Program-made: the position numbers and the translations under genes
Shown: piece by piece, positions 31,810-45,690 of the stretch
How positions within the stretch are numbered: the stretch's first letter is position 1
Layout: the number at the start of each line of letters is the position of its first letter
The notes under the pieces: generated by a model
What the model saw: the letters and a program-made list of their open reading frames with translations, nothing else
The model's database searches: none
Told to the model about the DNA's origin: nothing
DNA from: Nymphaea colorata
Lineage: Eukaryota; Streptophyta; Magnoliopsida; Nymphaeales; Nymphaeaceae
Reading direction: 5' to 3'
Assembly (NCBI RefSeq): GCF_008831285.2
Contig: NC_045139.1
Coordinates: 11,444,704 to 11,504,703, forward strand
DNA length: 60,000 nucleotides

Positions 31810-34521
31810 GGTCTTCCATTATTAGCTCCTAAATTATTGGCACTGCAGAGTTCTGAGATGGCTGTACTTTTGGATAGGAGTAGCTTAATGCTGCTTATTT
31901 GCAATTTTTCTTGTATAATGAAGGTGATTGTAATGGCGTAGTCTCCCAGCAATTAAACCAGTTTGGCGTCAAAACCTTTTTATCTGATACGTACATTACA
32001 GACCCTTCGCCCTTCTGATGAGTTAATGTGCAGCTTTCTTTCGGGTGCCTGCCATTCCATTCTTGCTTGGGTTCTTGTCGCTTGTGCATGCAGAGCTGGA
32101 TATTGATATGTCCCTTCTACAGGGTGTGAGTTGCGAGTGGCGCCTAAATTTTCTCTTTGTTATTTTGCTCTAGAAATTAAGAATCCTAATATAGGTTGAA
32201 CTGGGTCCGGTATCAAATTTTACTAAGCTGTACATGGCCCATTTCTTCAATTGAACCCTACAGCTTGAATATATAATTGGATCATGTTCCTCTATTTCAA
32301 AGTTCGATCAATTGGATTCTATATGCAATAGGATTGGGCTGTACCTGGCCAATCGACATCCCTTGTTAAGAGGCCAGCGGCAGGTAGCAATGTGTCGGCT
32401 TGTGGCCGCTATCGACCCACACACGCTTTGCTTCGATTTTATTTGGGTCAACTCGGAACGGGGTTTGGGTTGTAATATTGTCACAATCTCTCTAGTCTTA
32501 CTCAAGTATCCAATACTTTTCTATCAAAAAGCGTGGTCGCCTTAAGTTATACAGGTGGGACTAGGATTTACTCTCTTCAGCAAACACGTTCAGAGTCGGT
32601 GTCCCAGAAACGGTTAAATAAACTGAAGGAATCCGATAACTTTCCGGAGTTCTAGTGGATTTTGCCGTTGGAGAGTTGGCTTTGATGTCGTTTATTAATG
32701 AGAGATTTTTCTTGTTTGTTCTCAACTTAAAACATATGTCCAGGGGAAACAGAATCGTCACTCATAAGCTCCTTCACATACTTCTGATTCAGATCAAGTC
32801 CCAGAAGGTGCACAACGCAAAGAGTTGCAAGCGAAGCACCAAGCACCCTAGGCTTGGTTGCTGTTGAGAGAGAGAGAGCAGCCAAGGTCGGTGGGTGGCT
32901 CAACTTTGACTAACGTGGACAGTGATGTACGGTCAACTGTAAGCGATAAACGCACTAGGGATAAAACGTGTTTTCACCCTCTCTGTTCTTATTTGGTGAC
33001 AGAAATATTCTTCACGCAAGCAGAGAGGATGGTGAGACGCGGCTTCACTTTCGGTGCCCGGGGACGGCAGATTAAATGCAAGGAATTCAAGCTTTGGTTG
33101 GTAGTCTATAGTGGGATTTCAGTGTTGGTTATCAGTGGCCCTAAGGCTTCCCTTTTTTTCCTTTTTTCTTTTTTTCTTTTTTCTGGTGCTGATTAAGGTT
33201 AGCTGCAGTCACGAGATCTCAGTAAGGGCGACCTCTCGTTTGTTTGCTGTCTCAAATCATGAATTGAAAGTGGGGATGTCAATATATTTGATTTGGATTG
33301 GATATCTGATCGAATTATTCCAACACAATCATATATGAAACAAAAAATATTATTTGATTAAGAATTCGAATTGGATTCGGATTTAGAAATGGACATCCAA
33401 TCAAATTCACACATACATAACATCAGATTAGATTCGGATCCTGATTGAATTTAGTTTTAAATAAAATATTTTATATCCAATGCTCTAAAAATCTGCCAGA
33501 TTCAGTTCAAAATTCAGATTCGGATCAGATTTGAATTGTGAAATCGGATTTTGAATTTAGATTTGAATGACTTTTCTGTATTCAAAATATATGAATATCC
33601 TGAAAACGGGGTATGGTTAAAGGTATGTCTGATTCAAATCTAATCTATTGAGATCCATAATTGAAAGCAACGAGAAAAGCCAGGTCTATCTTTCGTTCCG
33701 TTATAAACATTTCGCACCTAATGTTATTGAGTATTGGTCCTGTGCCCCCACAATACCCAATGGGACCAGAGGCTGGAGGAATCCTTGCTTGCTTCATATA
33801 CGTTTCTTAAGACCACCACAAAGTATCACCCTTTGATGGTGTCGCTTCTTTGATGGATAGGAACTGGGCTAATATAGCCTGGCCTGCAAACCAGCTTTGA
33901 CATTTCAATAGCCTTCGGGTAGAAATGATGAGGAAGAAGAGCATTCTCAGCGGTAGCCTATGACTTGGCTAAGGAAGGCCATAAAAATGGACTTCTAGTC
34001 AAAGCTCATCTTAAAATGGGGCTGGTACAATATTAGACAGACGTGTGAATGAATTTTTCGGTGAACCCGTTGTGCAGTTTCGCGCTGGTTTGGCTGTTTT
34101 CGCTAGTTTAGACTGTTCCTTCATACGATTGTTTGTTTTATTGATCTCACGTTGTAGCAATTCTTTGATTTTTCGTAGCTTTCCGGCAGGTTTGCACCGA
34201 CAAGAGAGGCCTGGCCCACTGGGTCCGAGCACAAAAAAAATTGCCGTCGAGAAGTACTCCCAGACCACCTAATGTTGCCACTTATGAAGGACAGCACAAC
34301 AAAGAGAATCAACAATATATACACCAAAATTGTTCCAGATAAATTCTTATAGGACACATAATGTTGTGTAGCGCACTAGCGGGCAGAATAAACAGGCTCC
34401 ATAATTTTTGCTCCATTGCATGTAAAAATACATTTAGCCGTCCCCCATTGTCTCTTCAAGAACAATTTTCGTCACAGGCATCTGTGCTTTTCCTTTATGC
34501 AAATTCAACTTAGCAACAAGG
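31810..34521. other. Intergenic region between the convergent genes GCS1 and NUP54
   Basis: No gene recognised. 33280-33640 is a run of degenerate GATTCGGATTTGAATT-type repeats starting after GGGGATGTCAATAT, probably a decayed transposon remnant. Short open frames here are not supported by any domain. Confidence 0.5.
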
Positions 34522-37500
34522 TCAAGATTCTACATCACCGTTTTCCAACATTTCTGTATCATCGGACATAATGATCTCCATATTTCTCATATCTCGCTTC
34601 AAAACCATCCCCATCCTTTCAATGGCTTCCGTTTGTTGTTGTAGCACCTGAAATCAGGATATGCTAATAAGAAAATTGACAAAGGAGCAGTAGAGACAGA
34701 AACTAAACGGGAACCAGCAGGGAGATGATCTCACATCCTGCAAATCTGCAAGGCTCTGGTCGTCTATTTTGGTTGATCCAAGAAGAAATGCAGAGCTACC
34801 AAACCCATTGGCATTTGCATGCATCCGAGAAACAGTCAATAAATTTTGAATCCTCCTAGGTAGTTCTGCTCCTGACCCCTTCAGCTGCAATATTCAGTTG
34901 TATTTCAAACAACAAGCTCCCAAAGAGTGAACAAAACATGCATAGCCATCAGCAGCTGATAAAGCGAGTTACCTGTCTTGTTATTGTTGTTAGTTTTTCA
35001 GCCACCAGAGTTTCACCTTTTGTCAAAGGCACTCGAAAACCCTTGCCTTCCAATGCCTCTATTATTCTCATAGCCTGCACTTAAACCAATGGAAAGCTCA
35101 CGTTTCTATTGCCAGAACAAGCAAATGCATCAAATATATCTGACTACTTTTAATGACTTGTAGTTTAGATACTGTTTTAGTAAATCCAGGAATCGCACAA
35201 ACTCCTTCATTTAAGCTTAGTAAACGAAAAACAGCAACTCACCTTCAGAAAATCACATATGAACCACATGTGATCAGCTTGTGCATTCAGTTGTTCGTGC
35301 TTTTAAGAGTGTTTCCCACTGACTAAAGTTTTTCATCTAGAAGAATGAACGAAAAAGAAATTCCTACAGTTGGTAATCTTTAACAGACAGCTCCATGCAA
35401 AGAGCTCCTACCTCAGCTTGGTCCACCAATCCGGGCAACAATAATCACATGTGGTTTTTAAAAAAAGTGATTAATATCACCAAATGACAAATCCAGCTAA
35501 CTCTATAGAATTTTTTTAAAAATAAAAAGACACATACAAGTTTTGAAAATAACTTTGACACCAACTCCTGAGATCTTCACAAAAGCTAACTCAGATCCTA
35601 TAATTAAATTTTTTGGTTCTGCTTCTGGTGGAACGAGAATTTGGCTAAAGAGACAACTCTTTGATTTGCACTGTTCAGTCTGTAATAGATAAAAACTAAT
35701 TGCATTTTCATAAATAATCAGGTCAACAGATGACGCCAAGATCCATTAGCCCATCCGAATGAGGTAAAAATCCCATGAGAAATTTCTACACGTGGAAAGC
35801 TTTGACAAAAAGACAAAACCAACGGTCGAAGCAAACTTTGCTAGATTCCTCCAACTCAAGGATCAGCAAGGGCAATATCGAACTGGTGTGGTTCAAAAAA
35901 CAAATGTTTCATTCTCTAAACAGGGACGAAATTGATCAAGTTTCATAGTCTTGTGCCTATTTTTTACCAACAACCGTGACCAGTTATGGAGCATGCTTTT
36001 AATCAGCACAGACGGGCATCTGAGACAGGCATATGACATTGCATGTCTATTTTGAAGAGGCAAATATTCATTTTCTAAATAGAGACTCAAATTGATCAAG
36101 ATTCATGGCCTTGTGCCTAACTTCCAATGATGAATCGTTGTGAAGGATGCTTTCAGTCCGTTAGACCCTCGAGCCCTTGACATAGTGCAGCACTACGAAG
36201 AATATTATCCTTCTTCAGTACCTCCAATAACTAGCAGACGACTTTGGCACGATCCCACTATCCAGCAATAGGAAACATTCTTCAACAGCACCCTTGCAAA
36301 CATTTTTTTTAAGAAGGAAAACGTTTCAACTGGAAGATTCTATCACTAATGCCTAAATGACTGACCTTTTTTAATGATCTTCCAGCTCATTTTCTTGTAG
36401 CTTACTACTAAAGAAACCGTAATCAAAATGGTATTAAAGGAAAATGTTCCTCACCCTCAGTAGTCTTCTCTGAAGTCCTTGCTCTTTTTGCCTCAGTCTC
36501 TGTATCCATGGAAGAGTGTCTGCTATAAGATGCCGCTGCAGCTGCTCAGATAGTTGAACATGAAAATAACTCGGAGTGAGCTGAAGTAGTTTCGTCATTG
36601 AAATTATGCAAACTTCTGTAGGAAACTCGTTTTTCAACAGTAGAAAAGTGGTCCGAGGAAGGAAAATTCGACGCTTCCTTCTTGTCTGATTTTGCTTGTT
36701 CTTCGATCAGTGCAGGATAACAAACAAGAGAGACAGGCCGGAAGGATAAAAATCCTGCACTGACCAAGTTCCAAGTTTCCACTGCTAGGGAATACAATAT
36801 GGTAGAAGTACGAACCAGCTTCACGTTAGACTGTGTAGTCCGTAGTCTCTCGGTGTCAGAAATTAACGCCTCATCTTGCAGCTGCACCATTGTAAATGAA
36901 CAATTACGACCTAACATTAAGTCGGGCATTTCTTGCGGACCAACTACAAACAAAATGCAGTTGCAAAAATTTAAAACAAACAAGAAAAACACTTAAAAAC
37001 TCATCCTTAATACATGGATTAACAATGATTATGCATGAACTACCATCCCAAGGATTTCCTACTCTCCGTCCTCCGATATTACTGGTCTTGCAACAATCAA
37101 ATTCCATATGTCAAGCTTTACAGAGAAAAGGCGCACACACACTAACGTCTCGGAAATAAAAAAAGACGCAATCTTACCTTCAGCCTATTGGAAAGATCCT
37201 TAAAGCCTTGTACAAGCTGAGGCCATAGCCTTTCACGATCTGAGCTTTCCATTCCTTCCAACTTCGCCATTGCTTCTGCCCACATTATCTGGCAGAACAA
37301 TCTAAAATCAAATTTGCCTACGTATGGAGGACGACGGGTAACCAAGGTAGTAATAACAGCAATATTAAGAAACTTAAGTACCAGCAAACGATCTGTCACA
37401 AAAGCGTGAGAGAGATACCTACGTCCGATATACCGACAGGCTTTGCTCTGGCCGCTGGATCAGTCACACTGAACAACAAATGCTGAAATCAACACACGAG

Positions 37501-37682
37501 ATTCTTCGTGAACCCATGTAGTAACTCGGAACTCTTTGGAAATTCAAACTTACGGACAAGAATAATAATGGGAATGGATAAAACCTTGAATGCATATTTA
37601 GTGTTCCCAGGTTCATCCTTGTATGCATCGACAATAGCCTAAACAGATAAAAAGAAAACATCATTTTATCACCACGCACGCA

Positions 37683-37714
<32 letters not shown>

Positions 37715-37999
37715 AGAGAGAGAAAGAGAGACCTGGATGTCCCTATCGGCGAGGGAGAAAGGGAGAGGTGCTACGGGTGCCATCTGGGTGGTTAATTGTG
37801 TGCCGGAGAATGCCGGCGCCGCAGTCGGGAAGCCGAGGGAAGGGGTCGCCTGAGGTTGGAAGAAGGGAGAGGACTGAGGTTGGGACGAGAACGGGGAGGC
37901 CGTCGCCGGGGAAGAGAAGAAGGTAGACCCAAACGACGGGGAAAATGCCGGGGTGGACGGCGTCCCGAACGCCCCGCTTGTAGATCCGGCACCGAACAT
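34522..37999 (-). CDS. NUP54: Nuclear pore complex protein NUP54, complete, nine exons
   Basis: Subunit of the central NUP62-NUP58-NUP54 channel complex, which lines the nuclear pore and holds the permeability barrier. Exons on -: 37999-37733, 37638-37585, 37482-37423, 37288-37178, 36881-36816, 36541-36455, 35074-34973, 34884-34735, 34647-34522 (stop TGA). All borders are GT-AG and all exons are multiples of 3, giving 340 residues, slightly shorter than I expect for plant orthologues. Residues ~1-80 are the low-complexity Phe/Gly/Ser/Pro-rich channel part (MFGAGSTSGAFG). The helical NUP54 domain follows: IMWAEAMAKLEGMES, LISDTERLRTTQSNVKL, WIQRLRQKEQGLQRRLLR, GSGAELPRRIQNLLTVSR, GSTKIDDQSLADLQD, VLQQQTEAIERMG. 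The start at 37999 is the first ATG before the FG segment and lies ~110 bases below a TATA box. Confidence 0.95.
37681..37732. repeat. (CA)n(GA)n microsatellite in NUP54 intron 1
   Basis: About 15 CA repeats then about 10 GA repeats lie directly against the donor site of exon 1 (donor GT is the complement of 37731-37732). Confidence 0.9.
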
Positions 38000-38106
38000 C
38001 CTGTCCGGCGATCACCGCTACGGCCACGGCGATCGAGAGAGTATGGCGAAGGGAAGAAAGTAACCCTAGTTCAACTTCTTTTGGGGGGAAAACCCACCCG
38101 ACAGGC

Positions 38107-38113
38107 ATTTATA
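38107..38113 (-). promoter_or_regulatory. TATA box of NUP54
   Basis: TATAAAT on the - strand, about 108 bases upstream of the NUP54 ATG, a plausible distance for a plant core promoter with a ~75-base leader. Confidence 0.5.
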
Positions 38114-38251
38114 TGTTAGACGGGGAGACGTTCCGAGTCGATTCCTCAATGACGACTTTGAGTTGTACTAAAAAACCGAGACGATTACGACCCGGATTCG
38201 TTGTTTAGGTTAGACGTCGAATCTAAGGATGGTACGCCGTACATCCTCAGA

Positions 38252-38257
38252 CACGTG
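38252..38257. promoter_or_regulatory. G-box CACGTG upstream of NUP54
   Basis: A palindromic CACGTG (bZIP/bHLH core) about 140 bases above the TATA box. A 6-base motif can occur by chance. Confidence 0.3.
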
Positions 38258-41200
38258 TATGGTGCAAGATTTTTTCTTACCGAATCGGATGGATTTTTCA
38301 TTCTTATGTACCGTATAAATATTTGTCATTTGTGTTCTTGAATTTCTTCTCACGCCAATGCAGCGTGAAGACCCTAGAGGCACTGGAATTTAAGCTCAGG
38401 TTTCCGGAGAATGGGTCAGAAAAAGTTAGATAGAGTAACGGCTATATTCAGTTTGGATATGATTGATTGATCTTACTAGTTTAATTCCATCAAGATGGAT
38501 TCAGAGTATAATATCAACAGTTCAAATTGCAACTGAACAGCCATGGGACCAGCTGGATGCAGTATGAAAATTTGAAATTTGACAAACAATTGTATTCAAA
38601 TTTGGTACAATATTTTCTTGTACATTTGATGGTTATATATATATATATATATATACATTTTGCATGTGTAATTACAAATTCCGCTTCCAATCTCATTGTA
38701 ATTCCAAATTCAACTCCCAATCTCGTTGGCTGTTTATTTGGAGACATCCAATAAGATTGGAAGTTGGAACGAAACTTACAATCTGATTTTCCAATATATG
38801 AATAGTCGAATATAGTAGAAGTTATATCTGACTTGTTTAGGTTCAGCCTATGAAACAATATGCCTAGAATAATAAGGGGCATTTGATGGTCTAGGATCTC
38901 AATTACAATAATGATATAAAGGTATCATATGGGACCCACAGTATACACAAACACTATATTTTACAACTATGTGAAAACCAGGATTTGAGATCTTCAGTTT
39001 ATGGTCAAAACCTCAGATTTTGTTTGGACATGAAGGGGGTGTGACCTTAAATCTGTGGATCTGAGATTCTCAATTGTCTCAAGTCGCTTTGGATCTTGGA
39101 TCCAATGCTATCAAATGCCCTATAAAGGGTAATCCATACATATTGGTTGTGAAATGATAGTATTGGTTCACTTATAGTTTGATTGCTCAGGCAATGCTCA
39201 TCAGAACACATTTGTCACATTATATTTAGGCACAGGAAGGAAGTATGGTATTTTCCTTATAAGTAAGCAGGAGGTTAACAACCCACAACCTGAAAAGATG
39301 CTGAAGGTGCCCATAACTGGCTCTCTCTCTCTCCCCCTCCCCTTCTTTCCCCAAGGTATTGGGCTGCATCGGGGACCTAGGTGGTATACAATATACTTGT
39401 CAACTAGAGCATTGTGATCTCACCACTTACAATCTAGGTGACTAGCATCTACAGGAATCAAGCCGACAATGTGTATTTTATGTGATTATCTGCCTAACCA
39501 GCTATACTACTCCACTTGGGACCCAAGGAGGACATCTTCCTTATAACGAACTGACTTCACCTGATCTCATACATAAAAATCTACACAGTAGTCATAGAAG
39601 TCGTGAATTTTCACACCATATGTTGAATAGGTTTTGCATAATATAAAATCTATATACTTAGGCATCCAAAACCTAACCTGAAAATGTTAAATTCTTGAAA
39701 TATTGGTAATTTGAAATTGATTGCTGGTGATTTGAAAGATACAAATGAATGGCTAGTTTACTTGGTATTACATCATTCACGAGGTTTCTAGGGAATAATA
39801 CTAATGCACACTTGCATTAGGGCTTCACAAGTGTTTTCTTTTTCTTTTTATCGGTGAAACTTAGCTATTTTCGTGAAAAATGTTGTTTTGTTGTTAATAA
39901 GTTTTTAATTTTTGTTTCACTTCGTGAACTACGTTTCTTCAATTCAGCAAGTCCCTTGTTCATCAATGACATAAACAATAGGAAAATTGCAAGTGTTGTT
40001 AAGTTTTGAACTGCTACAGGTCGGTGATCCACTTCTCCTTATCCCTAATTGATTTAATCTGCTTTAGTTTTATTGAATGTTTTGTGTACATGTCCTGCAT
40101 TCACTTTGTTCCTCTAGTTTATGCACAATAGATCTGCCTAGCCCATCTTGACATTCGGAAGAGAGATGAAGCAAAAGAAAAAAATATTGAAAGCATTAGT
40201 AGTTGTTAAAAACATACTGATCTAATTTCAGCACGATGTAGGTGCTATTATTGATCCGAACTATTGCTGCATAATCGGTTCATGCTTGACTCATGAACAT
40301 CATATTCAATATAATGAGTTGGAATTAAAAAAATGTATGAGCTCACTTTTTATAGGTTCAAATCCCTAGAAACCTTGTGAAAGAAAACACACAGCATACA
40401 CACAATTAAGCCATTGTTTTTTTTTTCTTTTTATGATGAGGAAACATTTCCACCAGCTTTTGTAACCATCCCTTGTCTGCAAATTTTCAGCTTTCAAGCA
40501 ATTAAATGCATCATTTATAAAGAATGGACTATATTCAAGTTTAATCTTTTTTATAATATTGTATATACTTTTACATGTTCATGAATAGATAACTGACCCA
40601 ACATGCTGGTTGGCTTTAGTTTGTTGTTCTTTTGTGAAGCAAAATAGAAAGGAAAAAAAGCATGGCAATAGATTTTTGTTTATGTTCAACCTCTTTGCAC
40701 TATATTGGGGTCCATTTGATAAGCATATAAGGTCATTCAGTTTTAGCATCCTTCAAACTTGAGGTAAATATATCCCATCTGATCTTAAATCATAAATTTA
40801 TTGCAATTTTCATGCTTAAGCCTTAAATAGACCAACTCTTCTTATGATGATCCAGAGTTTACCAATCTTGGCTCTAGTTTGCCACTTGGGGGTGCACGTG
40901 TGTTAGACTATTTCTTCAATGACCCTGCAAACACATACATGCACACAAGCTCTTCAATTCTCATAAGCACAAAGTCTCAAATTATTTTTGTTGCAAAATT
41001 GCACATCAAAATTAGGAGAACCTGCCTCGTGAACTTTGGAAATTTAATGCATAAAAATATGTTCATTCATTTCTCAGTTCCTTATAAGGGATCTTTCAGG
41101 AAAACTACCAAATGACTCCCTAAGGATCACAAGTTGTCTATTTTGCACGGCCTTAAATATATGTTTTTTTTATCTTATCTTACTTTTAGTTTATATTAGG

Positions 41201-41335
41201 ATATCCAGCCTTCTAGCTTCTCCATGGTCTAACAATGAGAATAAAAGCGTGAGGAAAAGAGAGAAACGAGGAAGATGAATGAGGGAAAAGAGATACATCA
41301 TTTATATATGTTTGGGTGTTTATACAAGTTTACAG
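38258..41335. other. Intergenic region, one small MITE, no gene seen
   Basis: AT-rich, with (TA)n at about 38634-38655 and CT-rich tract at about 39322-39340. Short open frames lack any domain. Contains the MITE at 38877-39120. Confidence 0.5.
38877..39120. mobile_element. Tourist-like MITE (244 bp)
   Basis: Ends GGGCATTTGATGGTCTAGGATC and GATCCAATGCTATCAAATGCCC are inverted; the flanks are TAA on the left and TAT on the right. The inside repeats GATCT(C/T)AG-type words. The end motif resembles GGGCCGTTTGATGG of the larger Harbinger-like element at 3362. Confidence 0.65.
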
Positions 41336-44300
41336 CTATGTACAGCCTTGCTGAATTTTTTTTGTTACAAAGTGACAATCTATCTCTATGTGTTTCGTTC
41401 TTTCATGAAAAACTGCATTTGCTGAAATATGCAAAGCTGCTTGATTGTCGCAATATAAATCGACTGAGTTATCATTACTCCACCTCAAATCATTCAATAA
41501 GGCTTTTAACCAAACAACTTCACAAGTTGTTAAAGTCATTGTTCGGCATTCTGCGTCACCAAAAGATCTGCCAATAGTAGATTACTTCTTTGACTTCCAA
41601 AAGATAGGGCTACTCCCCAAGAGCACAATATATCCACTAACTGATTTACGAGTGGTATGACAACTTGCCCAATCTGAGTCACAGTAAGCCCTCAATTGAT
41701 TTGCACTTAATGATGATAAAAATATTCCTTTTATTGGTGAAGACTTCAAATATTTTAATACTCTACGTGTTGCTTCATAGTGTGTAGTTCGTGGCGATTG
41801 ACTAAGAACTTAGACTGAATACATTATGTCTGGACGAGTAAATGTTAAATAAATCAAACATCTAACTAACCTCCTGTATTTAGCTAGATCTTTCAGTGGA
41901 ATACCATCATTGGGAGTTAATCTCAATTTTTGCTCCATTGAAAAGTCCATAGGCTTGGCTCCCATCAAACCTACATCATTTAAAATTTGCACGATATATT
42001 TTCTTTGACTTAGAAATATTCCTAATGGCACTCTTGCAACTTCTAAGCCAAAAACATACTTAAGTATTCCTAAGTCCTTAATATGAAATTTCGAATGTAA
42101 ATATTACTTAACTGAAGCAATTCCTGGTTCATCATTTCCTGCAATGATAAGATCATCAACATAGACAAGAATAACAATAAATTATTTTTTATGTTTTCGA
42201 GTAAAAAGAGTGTAGTCAGCTGATGATTGAATGAAACCAGTGCCTTTAAGTGCCGATAACAGCTTGTGAAACCAGTTGTGTGGCGCTTGCTTGAGTCCAT
42301 ACATAGACTTATGAAGGCAACACACTTTATTACTATGATACTCCTCCTCACGCGAAAGGTATGGTGGAATGATCATGTATATTTCTTCATATAATTCTCC
42401 ATGTATAAATGCATTACTCACATCCATTTGATATAGGTACCATCCTTGAATAGAGGCAAGAGCAAGAAGCATGTGCATGGTTGTTAATTTTGTAATCAGA
42501 TCAAATGTCTCATGATAATCAAGGTAGTTGAGTGTACCCTTTAGCGACAAGTCTAGATTTGTAGCGTTCAATACTTCGATCCGATCGTCGTTTTATCTTA
42601 TAAACCCAACAACAACCAATTGGAGGTTTGTTTGGGGGCAAAGTAGTAATAGACCATATACTATTTTGTTCAAGAGCCCGAATCTCATCAGTCATAGCAC
42701 TTCGCCAATGTTGATACTTAACTGCTTCCGCATACGAGCTAGCTTCAACATCACTCATGATAGAGGTTAAAAAGGCATAATGAGATTTGGAGAATTTGTG
42801 AACAGGTAGATAATTGTGTATGGGATTATGCATACCTGATGATTGCTTAGTTGAAGTAGATTCCTTAGGCGGTGAACTTATAACCATCACATTGGAACAC
42901 ACATAGTCTTGAAGATAAGAAGGGGAATGACAAGTACAGTTTGATCGGCATAGTGCAAGAGAGTCTAGAGGAGGTGAATCATTTGACATAGGTTGTTGAT
43001 ATGAAACATGAGAGACTGGCTGATTTTGGTCATTGTTGATGAAATCGTGAGATTAAATGGGTGATAGTGGAGAGGAATTTACTGGAACGCCATTCTCACA
43101 CGATGTCATATATTTATCGTCAAGATAATCTTCTTGGGGTTTAGACAAAACGACATTGTTCAAATCATTTGTATAACATTTTTTGGTTAAAAATGGAAAA
43201 TGATCCTCATAAAAAAGTTATATCTCTGCTTGTAAACATTTGTTTGGTCTCTAAATCATATATAAGATACCCTTTTTTATTGTGAGGATAACATACAAAA
43301 ACACATTTGTGTGCATGTGATGAATACTTATGCATTGAATTTAAATTTTTGGCATAGCACAAGCATCCAAAAACATGCAAGTCTGCATAATTGGGTTTTT
43401 ATTATAAAGAAGTTTAAATGGAGACTTGTCATTTAAAAGAGTTGACGACATTCTATTTATTAAAAAAATTGCAGTCAAAATACATTCACCCCAAAAAGTA
43501 ATAGGTAGGTTTGCTTGAAACGTATCGTGCCACCCCTAATATATGACGATGCTTCCTTTCAACACACTCATTTTGTTGAAGAGTTCCAACACAAAGTTTG
43601 ATGTTCTATGTCATGCTCATGAAAATATGCTTGCATATTATGAGCTGTAAATTCAGCATCATTATCACTCCGAACACATTTCACATGGATATTGAATTGA
43701 GTAAACACCGTGGCACAAAAACAAGTTAAGCAAGAAAATGTTTCAGATTTGAACCTCATCAAAAAGACCCAAGTAGATCGTGTAAAATCTTCTACTATGG
43801 TGAGAAAGTAATGTGCTCCCATATGTGACGACGTAGCATATCATCCCCAAATATCATAATAAATCAAGCTGAACGGATCATTTGCTCCACTAGTACTAGT
43901 TAGAAAAGGCAAACGAGTGAACTTAGCTTTAAGACATGCATCACAAGGAGAATCATGCTTAGAAATAGAAATGTTTTCATTCAATGAAAAAATCTTATCA
44001 AATGAAGGATGTCTAAGTCTCATATGCCATATATGAGTTGTCTTATTGCTAGAAGAAGATGGTAAAGTTCATCGCTCAAGTTACCCACTCCAATCAGCTT
44101 CCTCGACAAAGGGACTTGGAAAGCACAACAGGTTGAAAGGAAAACAATAATACAACTAGTGGTCTTGGTAAACTTTGGAACTGATAGTAAATTGTATTTA
44201 AAATCAAGAATATATAGGACATCAGTAAGCTGAATATTGGCTGAAAGATAAGTTGTTCCAGTAATAGAGACTAGTGTTTGATGTTCATTTGGTAGGTTGA

Positions 44301-45690
44301 TCACATGATGTTTTGGTAGAGTTTTAATATTAAACAGTAAATGTAAATGAGGTGTCATGTGGTCTACGGCTCCAGTGTGAATGACCCAAGGAAAATGAGT
44401 TGTGAATGATTGTTTACCTTCTAGATTTGCAGCAGTCGGTGAAGTATCAACATTTAACCAAGATGCCAATTGACTCGCCTGTTCTTCAGTAAGTTGTGAC
44501 AAAACAACACTGACCTTTACATTGTTTGTCGATGTTCCTCATTGTTGTGCCTTTTCAGTTTTAGAAGAATCACCAGTTGAACCTACAGCCTTATAATGAT
44601 TTGGAGGATAACCATGAAGCACATAACAGCGAGATTTTATATGCCCGAGCATTCCACAATGATCACGTTCTGGTAGAGGATGATTGTGAGTAGCATTAGA
44701 CATCCTTACATGACCTTTACACTGTTTACCGATGTTCCTCCTTGTTGCTCCTTTTCAGTTTTAGAAGAATCACCAGTTGAACTTACAGCCTTAGAATGAT
44801 TTAAAGGATAACCATGAAGCACATAACAACGAGATTTTATATGCCCGAGCATTCCACAATGATCACATTTTGGTAGAGGACGATTGCGAGTAACATTAGA
44901 CATCCTTACATGATTTTTTTTTTGTATATGATGCAGGAGAAGACTTGGATGCAAGAACTATGTTATTGAATCCAGACATTTTTGGTGTGAGAAAACGTTG
45001 AGTCTCTTCTTGAAGCAGCATATCATACACCCTATTAATGTTGGGCAAAGAATTGATAGCAAGAATCTTACTACGAATATTGCTAAAACTTTCATTCAAC
45101 CCCATTAAGAACTGATAAACTTTTTCATGATCTGGACATGAATGAAACTCTTTGAATGCACCACAAGTACATGTAAGCATGGTTGAATAAGATCCAAGTT
45201 CATCCCAAAAAGTTTTGAGTGTAGTAAAGTAGACAGCCAATCAATTTTGTTCTTGACGTAAATAAGTTATCATCTTCTTCAATTGATAAATACGAGTAGC
45301 ATTACCTTGAGAGAAACGTTCTTGAAGATCAATCCAAACCTTGTGAGCTTCACTGGCATAGATGACGCTATTCGCTATCTCCTTGGATAATGAATTAAGA
45401 AGTCATGATAGAACCAAGTCATTATAGTGAACCCATGCTATATAATCTGAACTAGTGGTTGCTGGTTTTGGAATAGAACCATCAACAAATCTGAACTTGT
45501 TCTTGGCACTAAGGGTCATCTTCATTGTCCGTCGCCATGTGGAATAGTTGTCTCCAACTAGTGGATTGATCACTAGAATAGCACCAAGATTATCAGAGTG
45601 GTGCAAAAGGTGACTCATTCTGATAACCGGAAATATCAACTCGATCAACCAGAGGAGTTGTCGCCATAATGAAAAATATCGAATGTGCAC
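41336..45690 (-). pseudogene. Copia-3 gag-pol remnant
   Basis: Gag starts near 45672 (MATTPLVDRVDISGYQ) and shows GDNYSTWRRTMKMTLSAKNK and RFVDGSIPKP. The zinc knuckle CDHCGMLGHIKSRC is at about 44880-44830. Protease at about 44385 reads WVIHTGAVDHM, with His in place of the catalytic Asp of DTGAS. Integrase has the HHCC part (MRLRHPSFDKI, CDACLKAK, 44023-43880) and DDE core (43822-43568, TIVEDFTRSTWVFLM). Reverse transcriptase runs from 42680 ([21 protein letters not shown]) through YQMDVSNAFIHG, SMYGLKQAPHNWFHK and LVYVDDLIIAG (about 42155-42125). RNase H ends at 41336. Many stops and frameshifts are present. Confidence 0.85.
44511..44910 (-). repeat. 200-bp tandem duplication of the Copia-3 zinc-knuckle region
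   Basis: 44511-44710 and 44711-44910 share TGACCTTTAC, TTTTAGAAGAATCACCAG, CACATAAC and ATGCCCGAGCATTCCAC. The period is 200 bases, not a multiple of three, so it shifts the frame. On - the first copy keeps CDHC; the second has RDHC, losing a zinc ligand. Confidence 0.88.

Noticed and set aside
32312-33338. Several 65-112-codon frames in the GCS1-NUP54 intergenic region
   Set aside because: No domain, no splice or promoter context, and lengths expected by chance.
36546-36992. 148-codon - strand frame overlapping NUP54
   Set aside because: It is intron read-through around exon 36881-36816; spliced exons keep phase, and the part above 36881 (reading VVGPQEMPD) would be out of frame with the preceding exon.
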